Assembly: GCF_000003605.2 (NCBI RefSeq) | Contig: NW_003105110.1 | Coordinates: 358,133 to 369,205 of the forward strand | Reading direction: 5' to 3' | Length of the DNA: 11,073 nucleotides | Origin: Saccoglossus kowalevskii | Lineage: Eukaryota > Hemichordata > Enteropneusta > Harrimaniidae | Shown here: piece by piece, positions 8,301 to 11,073 of the stretch | Layout of the letters: each line of letters begins with the position of its first letter | Numbering within the stretch: the stretch's first letter is position 1 | The notes under the pieces: generated by a model | The model's input: the letters and a program-made list of their open reading frames with translations, nothing else | What the model was told of the DNA's origin: nothing | The model's database searches: none | Program-made: the position numbers and the translations under genes

Positions 8301-9010
8301 TTCCTATCAGTGCAATTTTTTTCAGACTCTCTATAGGCTTTGTAAACGAGTCGATTAGATAAAATTTTCAGAATACGTTTCCAAAATTTAATACGATTAT
8401 ATTTCTGCCAATACTAAGTGGATATCGTACGAGTTCGCCCATAACTACATTGTTGGTTGTATTTAGCCCCACACCTAATATATATTTACACCACTTTTAT
8501 TTAACTGAACATTTTCAATTGGTTTAAAATACCGATTTCCTACAACTGCCGCCCCATAGTTTAAAATTGATTTAATTTTCAAGTCAAATATTATTTGAAG
8601 TAATTTTAAAGAAATCTCGTTACCAATTCCTTTCCTGACCACATACGCTGCCTTTGAAGTTTTCCTGACCAAAATTGCACATGCCAACTTAAATGAACCA
8701 TTTTCGGCAAAGACAACACCTAAACATAGTCAAACGCTGTTTATAGTCTACAAAACAAACGTATTATCTCTTTCCATATTTCTCAATTAGCGTCGACAGA
8801 ATAAAAATATTATCTTCAGTGCTGTGATTTGCCCGGAATCCTGCCTGATTATCAATATTATTTGTAACAAGTCATTTGACTATTCTTTCGTTACCGGTAA
8901 TTGTAAAAATCTTACCAAAATGAAATTCTTTAAAATTGGACAAATTTTACCAAGTCTCTGGGAAATGTCCACTATTCAAAATCAGATTAAAGACCTTTGT
9001 ATAACACTTT
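8301..9010 (-). mobile_element. Degenerate LINE reverse-transcriptase ORF, 5' part with internal deletions
   Basis: On the minus strand from about 9010 the blocks run in the canonical non-LTR reverse-transcriptase order: NLILNSGHFPETW (8988-8950), a frame-shifted KICPILK, GKIFTITGNERIVK (8916-8875), NQAGFRANHSTEDNIF (8850-8803), ILSTLIEKYGKR, then CFVDYKQ and FDYV (8757-8726), the catalytic motif A. Immediately afterwards comes LGVVFAENGSFKLA (8723-8682), which normally lies well beyond the catalytic core, then AYVVRKGIGNEISLKLL, SILNYGAAVVG, IENVQLN and, after a one-base shift near 8482, KYILGVGLNTTNN and MGELVRYPLSIGRN. Several stops and frameshifts make it nonfunctional. It continues at 7443-6997 past the inserted L2-type element. 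The true 5' end (endonuclease domain) is missing, and a GC-rich block begins at about 9030. Confidence 0.88.
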
Positions 9011-9029
9011 GACATTATGGGACTGTGTC

Positions 9030-9200
9030 GGCGTCATCCACAGGCCGCTCAAGTGAGACTTCCGAGCGCCATTTACCATAGCAGCAGCCAGGCGTCACTT
9101 TTTTGACTGGCAGAGCGTCGCGTGTCCGGGGGCGCGGCTCACAGCGCGGCTCATGTCGTGAAAGTTTTTTTTTTTTAACGCGTGCCGCGCCACTACCCGA
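9030..9200. other. GC- and CpG-rich block with tandem 12-mer and hairpin
   Basis: This tract is strikingly richer in G+C and CpG than its surroundings. GCGCGGCTCACA (9132-9143) is followed directly by GCGCGGCTCATG (9144-9155). GGCGCGGC (9131-9138) is complementary to GCCGCGCC (9184-9191), and a T-run (9165-9177) lies in the loop. A second small stem is GCCAG...CTGGC near 9089-9111. It may be part of an unrecognised repeat or a CpG-island-like element. No reading frame or RNA gene is identifiable. Confidence 0.4.
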
Positions 9201-9207
9201 GCCTTCA

Positions 9208-9275
9208 TTTACCAGTATAATGTGGGCTAGGAAAGATCTTTACCAGTATAATACGGATAGGGTTTATCTTTATTC
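9208..9275. repeat. Degenerate 31-bp tandem repeat, about two copies
   Basis: TTTACCAGTATAAT occurs at 9208-9221 and again at 9239-9252, exactly 31 bp apart. Each is followed by a GG-TAGG...ATC segment, identical in part and diverged in part, and a third TTTA start follows at about 9270. It is a short minisatellite-like duplication. Confidence 0.6.
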
Positions 9276-9589
9276 TATGACAAAGTGAGCAATTTGTCTA
9301 GGAATCCAGCCCCGCCTTTTAAAAAACATTGTGCATTAAAAAAAACGGACCTTCGAGCGCGCGTGGGGGGCGATATGCCCAAATCAACACTGGTCGACTT
9401 TGTTTTGAAACATCTTTACATTATTATATTTCAGACCCTTGAACACCAATGTTAACGCCCTCTAGCGACAATGGGATGAAATCGTTTGTCATTGAGAGTA
9501 TACAAACTAAATCCCGAAGAACTCAAGCATTCGCTGGTTCCCGGCGTCCTTTGCGAATGGCAGGTAGGACGCAGGTAACTAGTAATCGC

Positions 9590-9650
9590 CATATTGTTCC
9601 ATTTGGGCCGGTTTTCCGGCCGGAAAGCACGTGACTGAGTGACGTAATTT
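9590..9650. promoter_or_regulatory. Promoter-like site cluster (YY1, ETS, E-box, CRE-like)
   Basis: The tract contains CGCCATATT (9587-9595; minus strand AATATGGCG, YY1-like), the hairpin GGCCGG-TTTT-CCGGCC (9606-9621), CCGGAA (9620-9625, ETS core), CACGTGAC (9628-9635, USF-type E-box) and TGACGTAA (9640-9647, CRE variant). This combination is typical of TATA-less housekeeping promoters in animals. Which strand it would drive is unclear; the YY1-like motif points to the minus strand. No exon of a recognisable gene follows on either side. This is a motif-based inference. Confidence 0.25.
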
Positions 9651-9844
9651 GAAAACATTCCAAGTTCCGTTCTGCGTAAAAGTGTCTGTAATGCTACAAT
9701 AAAGCCATGCTCATACATACTGCCTGCTTAGATTTACAGATTTGATATGTTCTATGCAAATTTATAACAAAAAAAACAGTTTTTTTTATTCGCCCAACTT
9801 TCGAAAGTAAAAGGAAACCCCTGAACGGCCACGAGCGTAAGCGC

Positions 9845-9995
9845 TGACGTCAGGTAACTAAGGGAAATGGAACAAGCAACGAGAAAGTGGTGTACCAATC
9901 AGAATGCCGGAACCGTTACTCGTTACCGGCCTCTTGTGGCTTGGTACGCCATGAACACTTGAGGCGGGAACCAGCCAAAACTCAAGCATTGCTTG
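9845..9995. promoter_or_regulatory. CRE/CCAAT/ETS cluster within a foldback-rich tract
   Basis: A perfect CRE TGACGTCA (9845-9852), an NF-Y-type CCAATCAG (9895-9902) and an ETS core CCGGAA (9908-9913) follow one another on the plus strand. The same tract folds back: TGGTGTACCAA (9888-9898) pairs with TTGGTACGCCA (9941-9951) with one mismatch, and GCCGGAAC (9906-9913) pairs with GTTACCGGC (9922-9930) with one bulge. Further small palindromes are CTTGAG/CTCAAG (9958-9963, 9981-9986) and CAAGCATTGCTTG (9983-9995). It could be a promoter, or the end of a foldback transposable element that happens to contain these motifs. Confidence 0.3.
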
Positions 9996-10009
9996 TAGCT
10001 TGGACATGG

Positions 10010-10560
10010 TATATTTCTAGTAACGTATTGAAACGTATCTGCTCAGATTACGTTTATCATAAAGTGGACATTCAATCGTAATTTCAAATTGAATTCAATT
10101 AAAATAAGATCATACTTTTTGCTTTATTTTTCTCTCATTTTTTCTTTTTTTTCAAATTTGTTTTTAAATATTTATTTTCATCGTACACTTTATTTAATTG
10201 GGTTTATTATTTATTTTCTGGCACTTAATATATATAATTGAATTCACGGCGTCAATACACCAGATTTTAATCATTGTTGTCGTTCACAGTTTTAATTTTC
10301 ATATTGAATTGTTTTTATTTAAATAAAACATTTCTTAATTTGTCACATGTAATTCATTTTCATGAAGATCGGGAAGAAATTAAATCTTGATTCCATTATT
10401 ACCAATCATAAGTCGAGGGGACCGTGACAGTTGAGTTTAGCATTTTTGTTTTCAATTTATTAAAAATCAACGTTTTTAGTCGTCAACGTTATGTGGTTAA
10501 TATATCAAATGTAGTTTCCATGGAAAATAGTTCATACCGACTTCGTTTCCCATTCTTATT
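10010..10560. other. Very AT-rich noncoding stretch
   Basis: Long T- and A-rich runs with no supported gene. The only structures noted are the perfect palindrome AATTGAATTCAATT (10087-10100) and a partial echo AATTGAATTCAC near 10237. Confidence 0.5.
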
Positions 10561-11052
10561 TTGTTTGTCTTTGAATTAGGTTTGGGCAAACAATGTTTGA
10601 GGAACGCACTTGCAGCAATTTTACTGTTTCGAACAGTGAGGGCGCTTCACACGATACTTGATACTTGTAGTATCTTCGCGAATCAAGCAAACTGCGGCAC
10701 TACTAGTTTGTGGTGTACGTATTACCGTGATATCTGTCGTACATGGATGAATGCGATACGAGTGAATTAATTTATTAAAACGTAATTGCATCTATTATTA
10801 TGACATTCAACTTATATATCCAAAATGTTGTCTTCTAATTTGCCAATACTGTTCAAACTCAGGCTCAATATTAGAGCTGCCATTGCTAGAGTTCCTGCGT
10901 GTTGTTCGGACGTCTGTCGCCAAACTATAAAATGACCATCAGTTCGTCTTTAAAACATGCCTGTCTGTGCCTAACCTCAATAGTTTTTGTCTTTTTATCA
11001 AAATTCTAAAAACATCACTCAAATTTTAAAATCGTCGATTCGTTCAGCTTGG
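10561..11052. other. Noncoding interval with small palindromes, no gene seen
   Basis: A plus-strand frame is open across 10561-10770, but its protein resembles nothing I recognise. Small palindromes are ACTGTT-TCG-AACAGT (10623-10637) and GATACT...AGTATC (10653-10658, 10669-10674). The first abuts GAGGGCGCTT (10638-10647), one of four such motifs in the noncoding parts of this window. Confidence 0.4.
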
Positions 11053-11073
11053 AATATAATATAATATAATATT
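11053..11073. repeat. Simple repeat (ATAAT)n
   Basis: About four copies of the pentamer run to the end of the window and may continue beyond it. Confidence 0.85.

Noticed and set aside
9452-9718. 88-codon ATG-initiated minus-strand frame
   Set aside because: It runs through the promoter-like motif cluster and a hairpin, its protein matches nothing I recognise, and no splice or polyadenylation context supports it.
9892-9947. The 9888-9951 foldback as a tRNA or small structured RNA
   Set aside because: The stem spacing does not fit a tRNA cloverleaf, and no internal promoter boxes or T-run terminator are evident.
10561-10770. 69-codon plus-strand frame as a possible exon
   Set aside because: There is no recognisable domain, and it overlaps small palindromes and a GAGGGCG motif that fit noncoding DNA better.

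Overview
The window is animal nuclear DNA: AT-rich, intron-containing and full of decayed LINE retrotransposons. It carries one confident protein-coding gene, on the minus strand: a chondroitin sulfate synthase of the CHSY1/CHSY3 type. It has two coding exons (5125-4388 and 2429-960) separated by one phase-0 intron. The LINE content and a 'gtagccagg' dispersed repeat are most familiar to me from marine invertebrates, possibly a hemichordate, echinoderm or cephalochordate. That placement rests on memory and inference, and nothing in the sequence fixes the species.

Layout. Positions 1-869 are AT-rich sequence downstream of the gene with no supported gene. Positions 870-959 are the 3' UTR, with an AATAAA signal and a U/GU-rich stretch beyond it. 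Positions 960-2429 are exon 2 (middle region plus the C-terminal GT7-like N-acetylgalactosaminyltransferase domain). Positions 2430-4387 are the intron, which holds a CRE-containing inverted repeat, a diverged direct repeat and oligo-A runs. Positions 4388-5125 are exon 1 (type II membrane anchor plus the GT31 domain). Positions 5126 to about 5440 are the 5' UTR and promoter, with a TATATAAG box. Positions 5440-6630 are noncoding, with a CRE/TATA/YY1-like cluster facing the other way near 5900-6000. From about 6630 to 6900 there is a dispersed repeat. Positions 6997-9010 are a degenerate minus-strand LINE into which a plus-strand, 5'-truncated L2/CR1-type LINE has inserted (about 7444-8300). 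Positions 9011-11073 are noncoding: a GC-rich block, a 31-bp tandem duplication, a promoter-like and foldback-rich tract at 9590-9995, then very AT-rich DNA ending in an (ATAAT)n run.

The synthase should make the alternating GlcA-GalNAc backbone of chondroitin in the Golgi. Both metal-binding motifs (DDD in the GT31 half, DVD in the GT7 half) are intact, so it looks catalytically competent. The transposons have no visible functional link to it. The points most worth a second look are three internal deletions in the minus-strand LINE, one of which removes the whole catalytic core of the reverse transcriptase; its nesting with the L2-type element; and two clusters of CRE, CCAAT, ETS and E-box-like sites that could mark unannotated promoters. 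I found no clearly novel protein system here.
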